64,000 bases of DNA, from positions 2,609,001 to 2,673,000 of the forward strand of contig OU452219.1 in NCBI GenBank assembly GCA_911728455.2, in the 5' to 3' direction. The DNA comes from Marthasterias glacialis. Lineage: Eukaryota > Echinodermata > Asteroidea > Forcipulatida > Asteriidae. Numbering within the stretch: the first letter of the stretch is position 1; each line of letters opens with the position of its first letter. Positions 42,898 through 57,178 of the stretch are shown one piece after another. Under the pieces are notes generated by a model. The model did not search any database. It was not told the origin of the DNA and saw nothing but the letters and a program-made list of their open reading frames with translations. The position numbers were made by a program, and so were the translations under genes.

Positions 42898-44896
42898 GCG
42901 AAAGCTAGCGCAGAAATTTGAAAAAAATGAGAAAACGTATAACAATTAACCAGTAAAAACTTACTGAACTTAAATTTTTACAGGCTGGTTATGAGTTTGA
43001 ATACTTTGCATGTATCTATACTTAATCAAAGAAAATAATTCAAAAGGGGATGTTGTTTATGTACGTAACTATCAGGTTGAGGTTAGTAAGTCACTCTTTA
43101 AATATAGAAAAAATGCCTACTTCTAATAATATATTGTCAGCAAGTAAAGACAAATTTATGATCAGCGATTTGTTTTCTAAAAAGGTACAACAAATAATCA
43201 CTGGTTATGTTAAACCCGTGGACGAAATGAGGAAATCTAAATAAAAACTAAACTAAAGTAACCAGGTCCTCCACTGTAAATGAATAAAAAAAAAACTATT
43301 GCCTTTACAAAAATAATTAGGGACTGCTGCCCTGAGCACTTTCATGCTTGAAAACAACCTGCATCTCATTTTGATCAGCGCCTTATACATTTGTATGTAC
43401 TGAGGATAAGTCCAGCGTGACAATCTTTCTCATACTTCGGCTGATTAATTTCAGCGTGAACTTCCCCGTGTGGTGTCATCAATGATCAGCTCGCGACGTG
43501 AGCGTTTATTCCTGAGTAAATGTAATTAGGCATGCAAGCGAGGTGCTGTCATTCGTGTACAGTGCTACGCCAAAAGGAACAACACAGATTCAAGAGACTA
43601 CATGGAAGAGATAACGTGTTAATTGCAAACGTTGACCTACTTCATTACGATAAGAAGGTTTTTTTTTCTCCCTTAGCTGGAAGGACAATGTTCATCAGGG
43701 AGAATCACTTTAGTTCTGAGGAAGTTGTTTTCATTGGAATATTTCATTAATCATACATGGACGTTTTTTTCTGTTGTCTTTTTATTTGAATGAGCAACTG
43801 TTTACGCTTTGTTTTATAGGGTTAAAAAGTTGTACATTTTTATTTCAAATGTGGCGTTCACTCATAATTAAAAAAAAATATGCCATAAAAATTTACGAAA
43901 TAATAAATCACTATTTGAAAGAGTAAATTCATTCTGATCCGTTAGTTTATAGAGATCACGCCATCATAACAACCCTTGAAATTTTCATTTTCAATTATTT
44001 GAAAGACAATTCATTCAGATCCTCTAGTTTATAATGACCACACCATCATAACAACCTATGAAAATGTCACTTTCAGTGGTCATGCTCTCATGTTAAAACA
44101 AAATAATATCAGTTACGTTTCACAAGTGATTTTGTGCATGTTCACCTGTGCTTATTTTGGTTATGTACAATTGATATAAGAAGAACTGCGTTATTTAGGT
44201 GGCAATTTCCCCGGTAATAGTTGTGTTTCAGACATAAATAGTTCTAAATGGTACTTGCTCCTGGTACAGCATTTATAAAAAGGAAGCTTTCAGATTGAAA
44301 GAAAATTACCCGTTTGATTTTCACAATCAATCATATATACTTCCCTTTGAGTACAAGTATTGAGACCAATTGTAGAAAACATACATAACGAGAGCTTTCC
44401 AATTTGTATTTGATAAATATAGATGAATAACAAGATGAACAACATCTGAAGCTGGCTTCATAGTTACTGCTGGCTTTATTCTTCCCCAGTTAGGATTTTG
44501 TCAGAGTACTGACGTCACCATTCCGGAAATTATTCACGGTGCACATGCAGAATGGAATCAAATTCCTACAAAAAACGATTTCAATCAAGACTAAGCAGAT
44601 GTCATTAATACGACACAATCTGTCAGGAACCTCCCCCCAAAAAAACAAAAAAACAAAACAAACAAAACACTAAGCCAAACTTTTCCAAAGTCTTAATTAA
44701 CTTTGTCCAAAACTGACTCATCTCAATGTTTTTCCTTTTGGTATTATTTATCAAAGCTAATTCATTTATTTACACCAATTCAATAAAGTAAGGTTGCAAT
44801 GTATTTCTTCACAAGCAGTGAGCCTGCTATGTTGAAACATTAAATTGGGTTTTTGGACATTGGAGGTCGAGGTACACGGGGTATATCTAAATCATA

Positions 44897-45060
44897 TAGG
44901 ATTGGTAAATCTGAAAGTGCGATGTTCTTCCATGAACCTTGTCTGATTCAATATATACATGTACGTCAACCCGTCGTCAGAGTCAGGAGAAAATAGTGAA
45001 AAATCGTGCACACTTTTCTTAATTTCGATTCTTACAACCGAAGTTAAATTGGGGCTTGAA
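44897..45060 (+). repeat. Repeat shared with 59925-60100 (inverted)
   Basis: ATAGGATTGGTAAATCTGAAAGTG ... TGATTCAATATATACATG ... CCGTCGTCAGAGTCAGGAGAAAATAGTGAAAAATCGTGCACAC is found in reverse orientation at 59925-60100 with scattered differences. Class unknown. Confidence 0.6.
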
Positions 45061-46799
45061 ATTCTGTTTCCTCGACTTTGACAGTATTTTAGACAGACAT
45101 ATTTCTTTGGAAGTTCTGGTATGAACTTCATAATCAGTAAGCTGTTGATGAATACGAATCCTGTATTGTACCTTTAATGTCATGCAATACATTTTTATCC
45201 TTCCAGGTTTGTTGTATTTAGTACGTCTAATAATATTGTTATAATGCATTGAGATACACGTTTTGTATGAGTTGCGAAATATATCTGTGGGTGTTGTGCA
45301 TCTGCGTTCTTTTCCTGAATGCACAATAAGCAGGATGAGTTTTTGGGGGTCTTACATAAATAACAATTTTTAATTTTTTATTTTGTTTTATTTCAGCCAC
45401 ATCCGACAGCGCAAGCGCCAATAATAAGATGGATAAAAACATTAAAATACAAAAATATTCAAAAGCAGACAAAAAAAAATAAAAAAAAAATGAACAGACA
45501 AAACGGGACATAAACGCAAAATATACAAAGTTATGGACCTTCCCCTTTCAGATAAATAAAGGAAAGAGAGACAAATGGATAAATACACGATAGCGGGAAA
45601 ATTCACAAGATTTCATTGATTTTATGATTGAAAACAGGAAGGATTAGGTGGAAAGTGTCGACTGGGAGCAGATTGGGTAATTTTTTTGTAATGAGATGAC
45701 AAACGATGATTTTTTTTATCTGTACCATTACAGCGATCAATCAACAGTAAAACCCCTAAGGTATGACAGTTTATTTTACACGCTATCTTTGCTAGATACA
45801 ATGAAAGTTTTCCCCCATATTTTTGTGGATTCTAGCTCACACAGTCCTTTGTGACACACTGAGTGGATATTCCTTTGTCATCGTGCAGTTAAGAACACGA
45901 AATTTTCAAAACCACCGCCATTTATAGAGTGTTTTGAGAGCTGGTTTTCGGACACCCGACCCCTTTAATATAATACTCGGTTTTGAGCTATTCAATGCTG
46001 TACGGAAAATGCTTCCTTTTTGAGTAAAACGAGAATATCTAACAGGTGAAATGACTGTGTGGACGTGTGTAAGTCCACACAGTGTTTCAAGTTCCCACAA
46101 AGTGTGGACATCTTTTGTTCTCAGGTCCACACTTCGTATACATGCATATGCCTTAAACATGTAGACACTCATACCCAATATGCATTAGGACAAGCTTAAA
46201 TAACAATTGACACACACACACATCCGATTTCAGGTTGATTGCAAGTCGTAGGTAACTTTTTACCCGTGACTGCTCAGGCTTTTAGGATTACATGTTACAC
46301 TACCTCTGTATGTACAGATCAGTACACTCTCTATTCAATAAACATTCTAACCAATGTCAACACCGAACACAATAAAACAAAAGTGTTCACAAAATGAAAA
46401 CCTATCCAATAACCCTTCGTTGAAAAAAACAAAACCCAGAAGAAAACAAAAAGTAGAAGAGACAAACGGAAACATGTTACAGAAAGAATAATCCTGCCTA
46501 TCGTTTACAGAAACAAACATTCCTTTTAATCATAACGTTAGCCCGCCTCTGGTTACCCCGGGCTTTTTTTCCCTGCTCTTAGAGTATTGGGTGGCAGAAG
46601 ATAAATTAAAGAAGGGATTAATAACTTAAAGGTTAGCTTCATCCAACACGAAGTGTTTGTCAGTTCTGAGATGCTGGGATTGGATGAGATGATGTTGACG
46701 GCTTCTCCACAAATGAGGGGGGAAGATAAATTGTTATGTTTGATTCTATAACAGAGAGCAAGGTGTGTATATTTACCCTATATAGGAGATGTCTTAAAT

Positions 46800-46951
46800 T
46801 GGTATTTTTTTGAAAATGACAAAAAAAAATTCACATTTTATATTTTTTGAAAATGACAAAACAAAATTCATGTTTTGTATTTTTTTGAAAATGATTAAAA
46901 ACAAAATTCACATTTTGAATTTTCTGAAAATGACGAAACAAAATTCACATT
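46800..46951. repeat. Tandem repeat, about 40-bp unit, four copies
   Basis: Four successive units with the pattern TTTTTTTGAAAATGACAAAACAAAATTCACATTTTGTA, differing by small changes and run-length variation. Confidence 0.8.
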
Positions 46952-47885
46952 TGATTTCTCGGTCCTGTTAATATTCAACACACACTGCACGGAACATTCC
47001 TGAACCTGCAACTGGTTAATTAAATCGTCATGCATCATTGTGATTTTTTTTAGTTTGCATGGATGCACACATTATAAAGTTAGTGGTCGTCAAAATATCA
47101 ACATGCTCCCCAAAATCAGTGAGGGGATTGGATTAGAGAGCCCCATCCCCCACCCGCCCCTCAGATTGCTACAAAAGTACCTGTACTATCGTTTAATTGT
47201 CTCTTTTTTCATGAACTCCTTATTCCGTATACTAATGAAAAGAACATTTTGAGAGATTATCCAAATGTGTAAATGGTAAAAAAATAATAAGAAATAAATA
47301 AAATAAATAAATAAATTATAAGCAATAGTTTCCCTCTGAAATACCGCACGCTGGCTACACAACCCTTAGAAACACTCGTCAGCTACCAACACATGGCTGC
47401 ACATCTGCACCCCTTTAAAATGCCAATGTCATATTCCTTTTGATAAATCTTCCCAGTATGAATCCAAAGCTTTGTGGATTGGGTTTGTCATCTCATATTG
47501 ATTGTGAAAATGCTGACCTGGGCAAGAACAAGATGAGAAGAACAAAACGGGAGGTAAAGGATCGCCTTTCACAATACATACAGGAAATTAACTCTAAGTA
47601 AATTTGCTCTGAACAGAATTTATTTCAATTTACAGTGACACGTTGATCAAATCAAGCCGATGTGTACCGAAGGTAGTTTAGACACGTGAATATGAAATTA
47701 ATATAAGAGTCAGAAAAACTCTAGGCCTATCAGGAAAATAAGGTTTTGTGAGATATACATAAATTTAGGTAACCGTATTTTGTTTAAAAATACATTTGCA
47801 TAAAAAAAAGAAGTATTCAACACCTTTCTCTTCTCCATCGATAGAGAGGCTATTTACATATATAATTCAAAAGAAATATCTTTTC

Positions 47886-48231
47886 CAGCGGCGTAGGGGG
47901 GGGGGGGCTTGTTTTTCGTCTAAAGTCTGAAGTTGCCACTGTCGTAATAATTTTTAATGGAAAATGTTTGTTTGTTGATTCTATTCCAAAAAAAGGAATC
48001 CTTGGAAAGAAATAGGAAAACTATTTGAGGATAGCAACTGCAGAATAAAAAATGCACCCCACAAATTTCCAGTGGCCCCAGGCGCCCCCCTAAAGAAAAT
48101 GTAGACACATGCAATTCATTAAAAACAAACATGGCACCTGCCCCCCCCCACACACACACACACACACAAACTGAAAAGCAATACCCCTTGTGCCCCCCCC
48201 CAGTCAAAAACAAATCCTGGCTAGCCTTCTG
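47886..48231. mobile_element. hAT-like G/C-run element, longer copy
   Basis: Starts CAGCGGCGTAGGGGGGGG and ends CAAATCCTGGCTAGCCTTCTG. Shares CCCCAGGCGCCCCCCTAAAGAAAATGTAGACACATGCAATTCATT with the copy at 30351. Contains a (CA)n tract at about 48151-48168. No clear target duplication. Confidence 0.6.
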
Positions 48232-51200
48232 GTCTTCATGAAGCTACAACTTAAAGTCCTTCAACCCTTACCCTATTGTTTTTAACTTAGCATATCAACT
48301 GTCAACATTACCAACCATGAAGCGATGCAAAAACACTGTATTATTTATAGCCAATCTTTGTCAGTTAAAAAACAACGTATCATTGTCAGTTTGCCGAAGC
48401 TGTCAGACGCAGTTCCAGCCGTGAAAGTTCTTCAACCAGACGGCATAAATAACTTAATCAAGAACTCCCAAGAGCCGAGAAAACCCCACATTTCTTGCTT
48501 GGCAATGCTCACTGATCAATAAGAAATATGTTATCACACTTCGTGGACAGAGAAACACTCAAAAAGACATCCAATGCTAGCCACTATAGTTCTGTACCGA
48601 GCTGGCTTGAAGTTTGATACGCTTGCTTGTTGCACCCACTGTTTTCAAGGGCTTTAATACCTTACTAAGACACCCAGAGCTGCGGGATGCTTTGTTCTTG
48701 TGTAATCTTTGCAGTGATAGATGACCGTTTGACGAAGGTATCGGATGATTAGAGTGGAAACCCTAAATGAGAAAGGTACTTTAAGCAAGAAACAACGCCA
48801 TGCATGGTTCTCAGCTAACGTTAATGGTATGATCACCAATGATACAAAAGCATGTGTTTTTAGCCTAATAAACACAAAACAATTATTCAAAATATAACTT
48901 GCTTCCTACAAACTGGGAATAAAGTTTGCACTTTTGCATTATGAATGGAAAATGTATTGTATGGATGATATTTTAATGGCTTTCAACATTTGGGATAAAA
49001 TCATAATTCAATTCCAAATCTTTAAAATCACAGTTTATCAATGTTAACAATATAAAGCTGCCGAGCAGGACTGCTAATCAATAAATATAATAGGGGGTAC
49101 CAGTTTGTGTTTTTGTGAATGCTTATCACATTCATTTTGGATGGTAACCCGTTTCTCCTGAGCAATGCCATTCTGAGATGATCAAATTGACATGCTTACA
49201 GTTTTAGCTCATCTATGCTATATATTTGCCAACTTTACTCTTACTTTGTGGAAGATTAATTTGAAAAAAACCCACATGATCTAGAACTAAGGAATTTTCA
49301 GTTGTGTTTAAAAATTCCATGATAAAATTATCTTTATCATTCTCAGACACACCATCATGGGTGCCGGGCAGAAAGATGCTAGAATGTTATACGACTCCAG
49401 CCAGGGCAGGCAAAGTACACGTTTTACACATGCGGAAGGCCCTGAGCATTGAAATAGATTCTTTGGCAAAAAATAGAGCATACCTTAAATAATTTTGTGA
49501 TGCAAGAATTACGAGTGACTCCAAAGATGCGGAATTTATCTTTCCTTAATGACTTATACAAATGGAGGGAAAACCGATCAAACATGCCACACTCAGTGTT
49601 GCATATTGATTTGCTAGTGATCTTTCGCAGGGTACCTGTTTTGTTACATGTTAGGTCTAGCTTCTACCACGCACACGTATGTTATATTCTTGTATCGTGC
49701 ACATCGTGGCAATATAGTACTAACAATATAATTTCAAGCCTGATCAATCATCTACAACAAAATGAAATGGTAACTAAAACATGACTACAGTCACAGTAAA
49801 ACACATGACATAAAAGTAAAAAAAAATAAAATAAAAAAATACAAGTCTTATGTCAACAGAAACACCTATGTCACAAGGTCACCTTGAAGACTGATCAGAT
49901 ACAGAGTCATCACGTCTTAATTGAACGGAGTTGGTTAACATTCAATCTTTGTAGATATAGCACAAACCTTGATTTGACACTTAACTAAAATGTACCTTCT
50001 ACTCATGCACAAGTATATGTCCTTTTTAAGTAGATGCAAAATGCAACGATCACAGTAATACAAATGAATATAGATAAAGAACCAACCTCTGTCTTCTGGA
50101 ACTGTTGTCATGGCAACGGAGCGAAGAAGGAGAAAAGAAACAACAATGGTCATCATTTGGGATAAAGTGGATGAGCAAATTTTAAGAAAGGAATGTCGCG
50201 GATTGATGTAATATTTTAGCATAGTGAGAAGAAGGCGGATTCCTTCAGTGTGGGTTCGGCGAGTGTAATGCATGGAGCATGTAGAGCAGTGAGCATCGGT
50301 GAATTTTTACGTGCAGATGAGGTGGAATTCAGTGAAGTTACCATGGCAACTGCTAATTTTATCAGCAGATGGAGAAAGAAAAAATCTCCCTGGAAATTTT
50401 CTTTGCTGACCATCAATCGAAAAACATCAAAATATTCAACCCTTGTGATTTTGATCAAATATTGAGCTTTTAAATATTGAAGAAAAAAAAAGAAAAAAAA
50501 AGAAAAAATTAAAAACACGCAAAGTCTGTACCGGTAAGTTAACAGTCCTCTATAACTCTAAAAAAAAAAAACCACCCAAAAACAACAACAAATGTATTGA
50601 AAACAATAAGAGAGTCAACAGCTTCTGTTATTTACAGGGTCAATTTTTCAAAGTTTTAACAGACTGACTCTAACTTTATATTGAATAAAATTTCACTTTC
50701 CAAACAAATAAATAGATTTCACACTTGTTCGGTTAAAACTTTAAAAATCTTCAACCTATCAGAACATGATTTCTGTTTACAGTTAAGCGACACAAAACAT
50801 TAAGGAATACATGAATTTATTTACAAAGGACATTTTTTTGTGGTGTTTGGGTAGGGGTTTCAGACGTGGGAACAATTAACTGAAGGTCGGTGGGTATTCA
50901 TTTTTGGTTGAAACATTTGTAAATCATGAATTGACAATAAAAACAAACAAGGTAAGGTGACAGTTGTTGGGTTACGGTATGCACTTTACTTTCGTCCATT
51001 TCAAAATAAGTCAACCATGGGTAAATGGCATGGAAGTGGTTTCCTGTTTTTTTTCTCCCGACAAGTGAAATTTTTAGGGAATTTTGGTTACTCCTTACTT
51101 TTTCCATGAATTACATTTAAGAATGAAAACAAAATTGATTTGTAATTACTTGTTTCCAATAAATAAAGAAAGAGAATTAAGGACTTTTGTAAGCTGGGTA

Positions 51201-53841
51201 TTTTCGTATAATATTCTTAGATAGATCGAACGGTATACGGTATTCAAATCTGCTCAAGCAGATTTGAAATTACTTACTTTGCTGAACCTTTCCCTTCAAC
51301 CAAATAAAATAAATAAACACAGATAATCTTGACGTGTCAGAACAATAACAGAGATGTAATTAATAAAAATATACGCAAAAAAGGTATGATGTCCAAAATG
51401 TTAGAAAGAATGAATTATGATAATACTTTACAAAAGGAAGATTTTAAAGTTTACATAAAAAAAATATCTGATCCTTTGTGATCACAACAGTAATCGACGG
51501 ACATCAGACAACATTACTGGAGTAAACAAAGATCATGCAACATGCTTAGATCAAACCCAAGACTTGAAAAAATAAAACAATAACATATTAACCAGCTCAT
51601 CAAAGTCATAGAGCATTTATGTTGATCAGTAGAAAAGTACACAAAGGAAAGATGTATTAGTTTCATAATGATAAAGAACAAAAAATAAATTATATTGATG
51701 ACTAAACATAACCTGAAGTATAGAAAAAAATCATGAAAAAAAACTAATTTCCTCCATTTTTCTTTCTAAAGTAATCTTGAAACTTAAACACAAAACAAAT
51801 TCTTCTAAGAGAACCTAATCGTATCAAATCAAACGAATCAAAAGTAAAACACATAAGAAAACAAATCGATTATAAAACTTCCCACTGAATTCACAACAGT
51901 CTGTCATATAATTCAATTTGCATCTCAAAGAGTGTTTGTTTGTGGGGGGTTCAAGTGCCAAGGTGGCATGAAACAGCTGTGGTGACAAATGGTGGAGAAG
52001 GGCTAAGCTAAGTCGTGGGACCATCTCGTGCAGATCAAGCCAAAACACGAGCAAAACATATTTCCAGCATCTTATGGTAATACTCTCTCTCTATATTTTG
52101 TTAGAGATGGAGACAGAGAGATGATGTCACAATGTCAGCTGGGACAGCTGGTCTTCAGACATGTGAGGTTAAACGCTGTTTGTGATTGGTCAGTGCTGAA
52201 ACAGAGGTCATTAAAAATCAGCGCTGATCATTCAGCAGGGTCTAGCTTGGCTATGTTAATTATGAGTAGAAATAGCAATCGAAGACTGTTCCAATATTCG
52301 ACGATGTGTGCCTTTTTTAAGAACTAGATTTAGAACGGACTAATGTGGCAATTTCTCATATTCTAAACGCACGTTTTCAGCTACGAATTTGCTTCAATAG
52401 AAAATAAACTCAGATCAGTCAATTGTGACTGAGATTGGAACGCAGAATTAGTGTTCAACGCAGACTAATGTTCTAGAACCATATTTCTAGAATTCACTAC
52501 TTGACCAGTGAGCCTTTCGTAATATTATGGTTAGCTATAGTTTAATTAATTAGAGTTGTTTGTACTGTTCCAACATTCATCTTTTTCAAAACTCAAATTT
52601 AATTTTCTGCTTCTGAAAAGTTGGGACAATTTAGACAGCTGTGTGAGTAATGAAGGTGTTGTGAAAGGTGCCTGCTCATAAAATTTACACAGGCCACCAA
52701 CAAAGCTGACAGGTTCCGAGAGACTTCTCTTGGAACGTATTTATGTAAACACCGTGGTGTTAATATGAACAAATCAAGTAGTTAGTTTGCCTTCATAAGG
52801 AGATTTTCTCACTCTCGCGGCATCTGCCCCGTGTATCTTGTAAATCTAAACACAAACTTTCAAGGTGTCAAAAATGATGAATATTTGATCAAGTCATGAG
52901 GATTTTATAAGAATTTCCAACCGCTTTCGTTTGAATAGAGAGAGCCAATGGAATCGCATGAAATCGCATTGCTTTTAATTACAAGTGAAGCTAGGAATGT
53001 TATTCAACTGTTTGTTCTGATAAAGGTTACTTTATATAGTAGATTAAACAAGTCAAAATGCCATTGTTGAAACGGTTGTAAATACATTCCATTATCATTG
53101 GAACCTACACGAAACCACTATTTTATCATTAAAAATGTTTTTTTTTCTAAAGATTAAATTTGTTAATATTGTTAAAATTGTTTTAAGATTTAAATTTATT
53201 ACTTTTATATCAAATATCAAATAAGAAATAGGACCAAAAATTCACAACTTGCCCATCCCTGCCTTCCCTTCTAAAAACGAGAAGTATTTTTACCTAATTA
53301 AAAAAAAAAAACAATAGAAAATAAATGAATAAATAAATAAATAAAAACAAGGGAAAACAAATTAATAAAACTAAAATAAAATATGAATTAAGACATTCAG
53401 AATTAAGAAAAGTTTTAAAAACGACAAATTAAGGCAAGAGTTACTAATAAAACATATCAAAGGGGAAAAATTTGTCACAAAAAAAAATCATTACATATTT
53501 AAATATACAAAAAAAAGTAGACAAACCAAACATTAAAAACACAATTACATAAAGTATATCAATTCAATTTCGATAAAACAAACTGAAATAAAATAACAAT
53601 GAAAACAAATGACTTTAATGTGGCAAAGCGTGATGACGAGTATGAAGCCAGTTTTGGATAATGAATGGTTGATTATAAATGAGTTTGTTTTTTAAATGTA
53701 AAATAGAAGGGAATGAAAAAAAAGAACATTACAAAATTGACAGTAGGGAATTCATGGTTATAGGAAAAAGTTAAGGGTGGAGTTAATGGCATGACATTTT
53801 GACCTTTGCCCCTCTGAGGGGTCAAAGTTGAAGACACCTAC

Positions 53842-53877
53842 CTTCATCAGATTGTGATTGTGGTGCAGGCGTATATT
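53842..53877 (-). other. Candidate 36-nt short exon upstream of LNS2
   Basis: On the minus strand TTTTTCCATGCCACATTAG is an acceptor and AAG|GTAGGT a donor, bracketing 36 nt. Read in the phase required by the first LNS2 exon (phase 1 in, phase 1 out) it gives Y-T-P-A-P-Q-S-Q-S-D-E, a linker-like peptide without stops. Vertebrate SS1, between EGF1 and LNS2, is built from just such short phase-1 cassettes in very large introns. Chance matches of this kind exist in the window, so it is only a candidate. Confidence 0.3.
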
Positions 53878-54706
53878 CTAATGTGGCATGGAAAAATAGA
53901 GGAATATTGCAAGAGATGTAGATGGATTGACTTTTTTAAAAGTCTGTCCACAAGCAAGAATTAACATGACAGCAATCAGAAAGAATCAACATAATGCATT
54001 ATGTACGTGTTGCATCATGGAGGATGGAGAAAAAAACAAACCAGCCTTCATTTTAAAAAGACCATGATTCATAAAATATCTTTTTGGGGGAGGGGGTGGG
54101 GGAGTTAGTAGAGTTTTGTTCTTGTGATTTTTCACCCTTTTTTGTGGAGGAGAAAGCTTTAAACGTCTGATTTGTTGAACCGTTCGGTTCAGGTGAACAC
54201 ACAAGCGTGAGTTTGTTTAGAAAGACAACATGCTTGCAGCATGCATGAGTAGCTTCAACGACATTCCATGCATTCACAACAATCTCTATCTTCTCATTTT
54301 AAAGTGTCCCGAGTCTCTCATCTTAGGAATGTTAATTGCTACAGTGCTGATGATGAGTACTTGTTTTTCTGTTTTTTTCCCCCTCAACAAAATCTTCATT
54401 TTTGATCCAGGGAAAGTAAAATCGTTTTTTTTTTTTAAGATAAGGTAATTCACATCTTTTAGCTTACAATAGTCGCACCATATATAAAACCAAATGTTTG
54501 ATAAACAAACAAGCAATGGTGATTTCAGAGTCTTCAAATTGCTATTTTTTGTAAGACTTTGACAATGTTTCAGACAAAACTATTTCTCTGGAGGATTGCT
54601 ATTCGTATGAATTTTATAATTAATGAGTTTTCAGCTTGAAATGAAAATTATTATAATTACTCATCCTTTACTTTGTCTTAACTGAAGCCATTCAGTTGTT
54701 GCAAGT

Positions 54707-54960
54707 CAAATTTGCGGCTACGGCTACGGCTATGTCTGTTCCTAAGGGTGTTGCTATGGACGTCCTATACATCAAAGTATGATGACACAGCGATCCAGTC
54801 GCAGAGGTAGCCGAAGCCTCAAATCTGGACCCGGCCTAAGACCGTGTCCGAATTGCCGGCTACGGCTACCGGCTGGATCTCCACGTCCTCATGCATTGAA
54901 GTATAGCAACACCCTTAGCAACAGTCACAGCCGTAGCCGTAGCCGTAGCCGCCAATTTGG
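54707..54960. mobile_element. MITE with CGGCTA-repeat inverted termini
   Basis: Left CAAATTTGCGGCTACGGCTACGGCTATG and right AGCCGTAGCCGTAGCCGTAGCCGCCAATTTGG are inverse to each other and made of 6-bp units. Inner blocks are also paired (TTGCTATGGACGTCCTATACATCAAAGTAT with ACGTCCTCATGCATTGAAGTATAGCAAC). 254 bp, GC-rich against an AT-rich background. The plus-strand open frame reading Arg/Ser repeats is an artefact. Confidence 0.75.
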
Positions 54961-56286
54961 ATTTTGCCTCGGTAAAATTGCTTTTGAAGACAGGCCCTTT
55001 TGCTTGATATTGCATCCACAGATTTTTAAATTATTAAGTCTAAATGGAAAGTTGTTTCAATCATTGAAAATACAATTCATTTCACTTGGCACGTTGTCGT
55101 AATGTGAACAAACCTTTTTGTGAGCTTGCTTTAGTAACTTGCGTTTATATTTTAATTAAATATCCAATAAAAAAAATTAATGATCATGCATACCACAAGG
55201 TCACAACAAATACAAGAACGTACAATGCATATGTTTAATTTCATGCATGAAAAACAACCCCAAAAACAACCTGAAGGTCTGTATATGGCTTAAATATTAA
55301 AATAATTACTGAGTATGTTTGCATGTTTTTTTTTCTTCAGATGACTAGTATTTCGCAGTCCACGGCAATAGTTGTGCAGTGCAAACAAACCATGCAACAC
55401 ATAAAGTGCCCCATGCCATGCAAAGGGCCGTAACACAGTGTTGGGGCAAAACATGTAACCTGCACTTGTAAATTCACTCTCAATGCATAATACATTTTTG
55501 TCAAAAAAAAAGGTTACAGTTTTCCCCACACAGCTCTCTGGTGTACCTATCAAAATGTTTAATTTTCTAACTGTCAAATTTCACCATATCAAGTTACAAA
55601 TATCATAAAAAACGGTTATCTGATATTTGTGGTGAAATGAAATCATTAGCCTTTTTGAGATATGGTGGAGACCATTATGAGTGCTGTTTGGTTTGGGTGT
55701 ATACAGACAAATTTACCCCAGCCATATAGTGAACTTGTAATGTGTCCATCTTATCTCAAAAAAAGTTAAAAGAGTTGCGCTTTTTTTCTGAATTTCAGAA
55801 GTGAATGTCTATGATAGTTTTCTCTGGCATATATATGGATCAACAGAAAGCCAGCAATTCTTGGCTGTTCGTTATAGGTATGAGCACGAACATCTGCAGG
55901 GAAACACAGAAAATAAATAGCATCTGCAGACCATGCAGAAAGCAACACACCATACTAATTATGTACTTCACACATTAGATGTACAATCATGCATACGGTT
56001 CATATGTTATTACTACGGCTCATGTATGAAACATTGATCTGTTCATAACTAATGTATAACACTCTGGGTAATGTTAGACATTCACACATTAGAACACATG
56101 CCTGTTAAGAAGCTGAATAATGTTTGGACATTATTCAGATGGGTGGAATCATAAATGACAATGGAGGAACACCACATTTCTTCAACTTGCATTAGCTTCA
56201 GTATAAAAAAACACAGTCAGCCAAGGAAGAATGTTTTGAAATGATGTCATACTGCAGCGTTATACATTTTAACTTAAACTGCAGTA

Positions 56287-56358
56287 CTTCTCAGTAAGTC
56301 TCATTACGTCTCCGTAAGTCTCCGTAAGTCTCATTACGTCTCCGTAAGTCTCATTACT
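56287..56358. repeat. Tandem repeat of GTAAGTCTCATTACGTCTCC
   Basis: Several 10-bp half units (GTAAGTCTCC, ATTACGTCTCC) alternate over about 70 bp. Confidence 0.7.
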
Positions 56359-57118
56359 TCTCCATCATCCGCATCAGTTACTTTTCTTTCGGCTGGTCCC
56401 CCATTTTGACATTCAAAAATGGCCAAATGTCAATTTTACAGCCAACAGAGAACTCACTGCTCCAAGAACTCATCAATTTCAGCACCAAGTTTTATTATCT
56501 TTTCAGAGTCATTTCTTTTATTCCCATTCAGACGTCCAAATGGTTATAAATGCCAGGCTTATCAAGTCGCCTTGGCACTGAAAGCCAAAGTAACTCATCT
56601 CCAGATCTCATTAATTTCAGCACCGCGTCTCGCTAATGATTCATTCCGCTGCAACGGACCCATCAAAATCCACCCCATTCATATGGTTCTACTTCCCTCC
56701 CCTCCCCGCCTTCATTACAAATAACCAGCTAAGCCGCCCCCTATGCATGGAAACAAATGGCCATTTTGGGCGCGCTTAAGTCGAGCCCTCGTCACTCTGC
56801 ATCTCTGTGTTTCTTTCATGGGGAGATGGACACCTGCATTAATCGATTGGACGGTAAGCCAGGATTTTCTCTGCTCCTTCCAGGATGTATACGGCAAGGG
56901 TACCGGTACAGGTGAACATGAAGCAGGTGGAGACAGGGATCTTGGAGCCACAGAACGGACGAACAAAATCCCTCTTTTCAACATGTCTGGACTCTGTATC
57001 TGCGAACACTGTACAATTCCATGAACACTGACCAGCATGGAGTCAGAATGACAAGAATTGTGTAACTTTTCTCATAATAGATGATGGTAATTCTTGCATC
57101 GGGGATAAAGAATATTAT

Positions 57119-57178
57119 TTGTGTGTTTTTTGCCCATACACTGATGTGTGTTAAGCACTATATACTCCGTACCTTCCC
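57119..57178 (-). mobile_element. SINE family A 3' fragment, minus strand
   Basis: GTGTTTTTTGCCCATACACTGATGTGTGTTAAGCACTATATACTC is the reverse complement of the family A 3' body. It abuts, head to head, the copy starting at 57179, a partly deleted version of the arrangement at 17465-17893. Confidence 0.7.

Larger units (their letters stand above)
40600..54700 (-). other. Middle part of the giant 5' intron
   Basis: Contains a palindromic MITE (41090-41257), a SINE fragment (41855-41932), the second dispersed-repeat copy (41962-42160), an inverted piggyBac-like MITE (42553-42897), a repeat shared with 59925-60100 (44897-45060), a 42-bp tandem array (46800-46951), a hAT-like copy (47886-48231) and a short-exon candidate at 53842-53877. 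No recognised protein-coding domain. Confidence 0.55.

Noticed and set aside
50087..50101. 15-nt phase-1 microexon (P-E-D-R)
   Set aside because: The donor GTTGGT is weak and the acceptor sits in TGCCATGACAACAG; too short to judge by eye.
54779..55102. Arg/Ser-rich plus-strand open frame resembling an SR protein
   Set aside because: Arises from the CGGCTA/TAGCCG repeats of a MITE.
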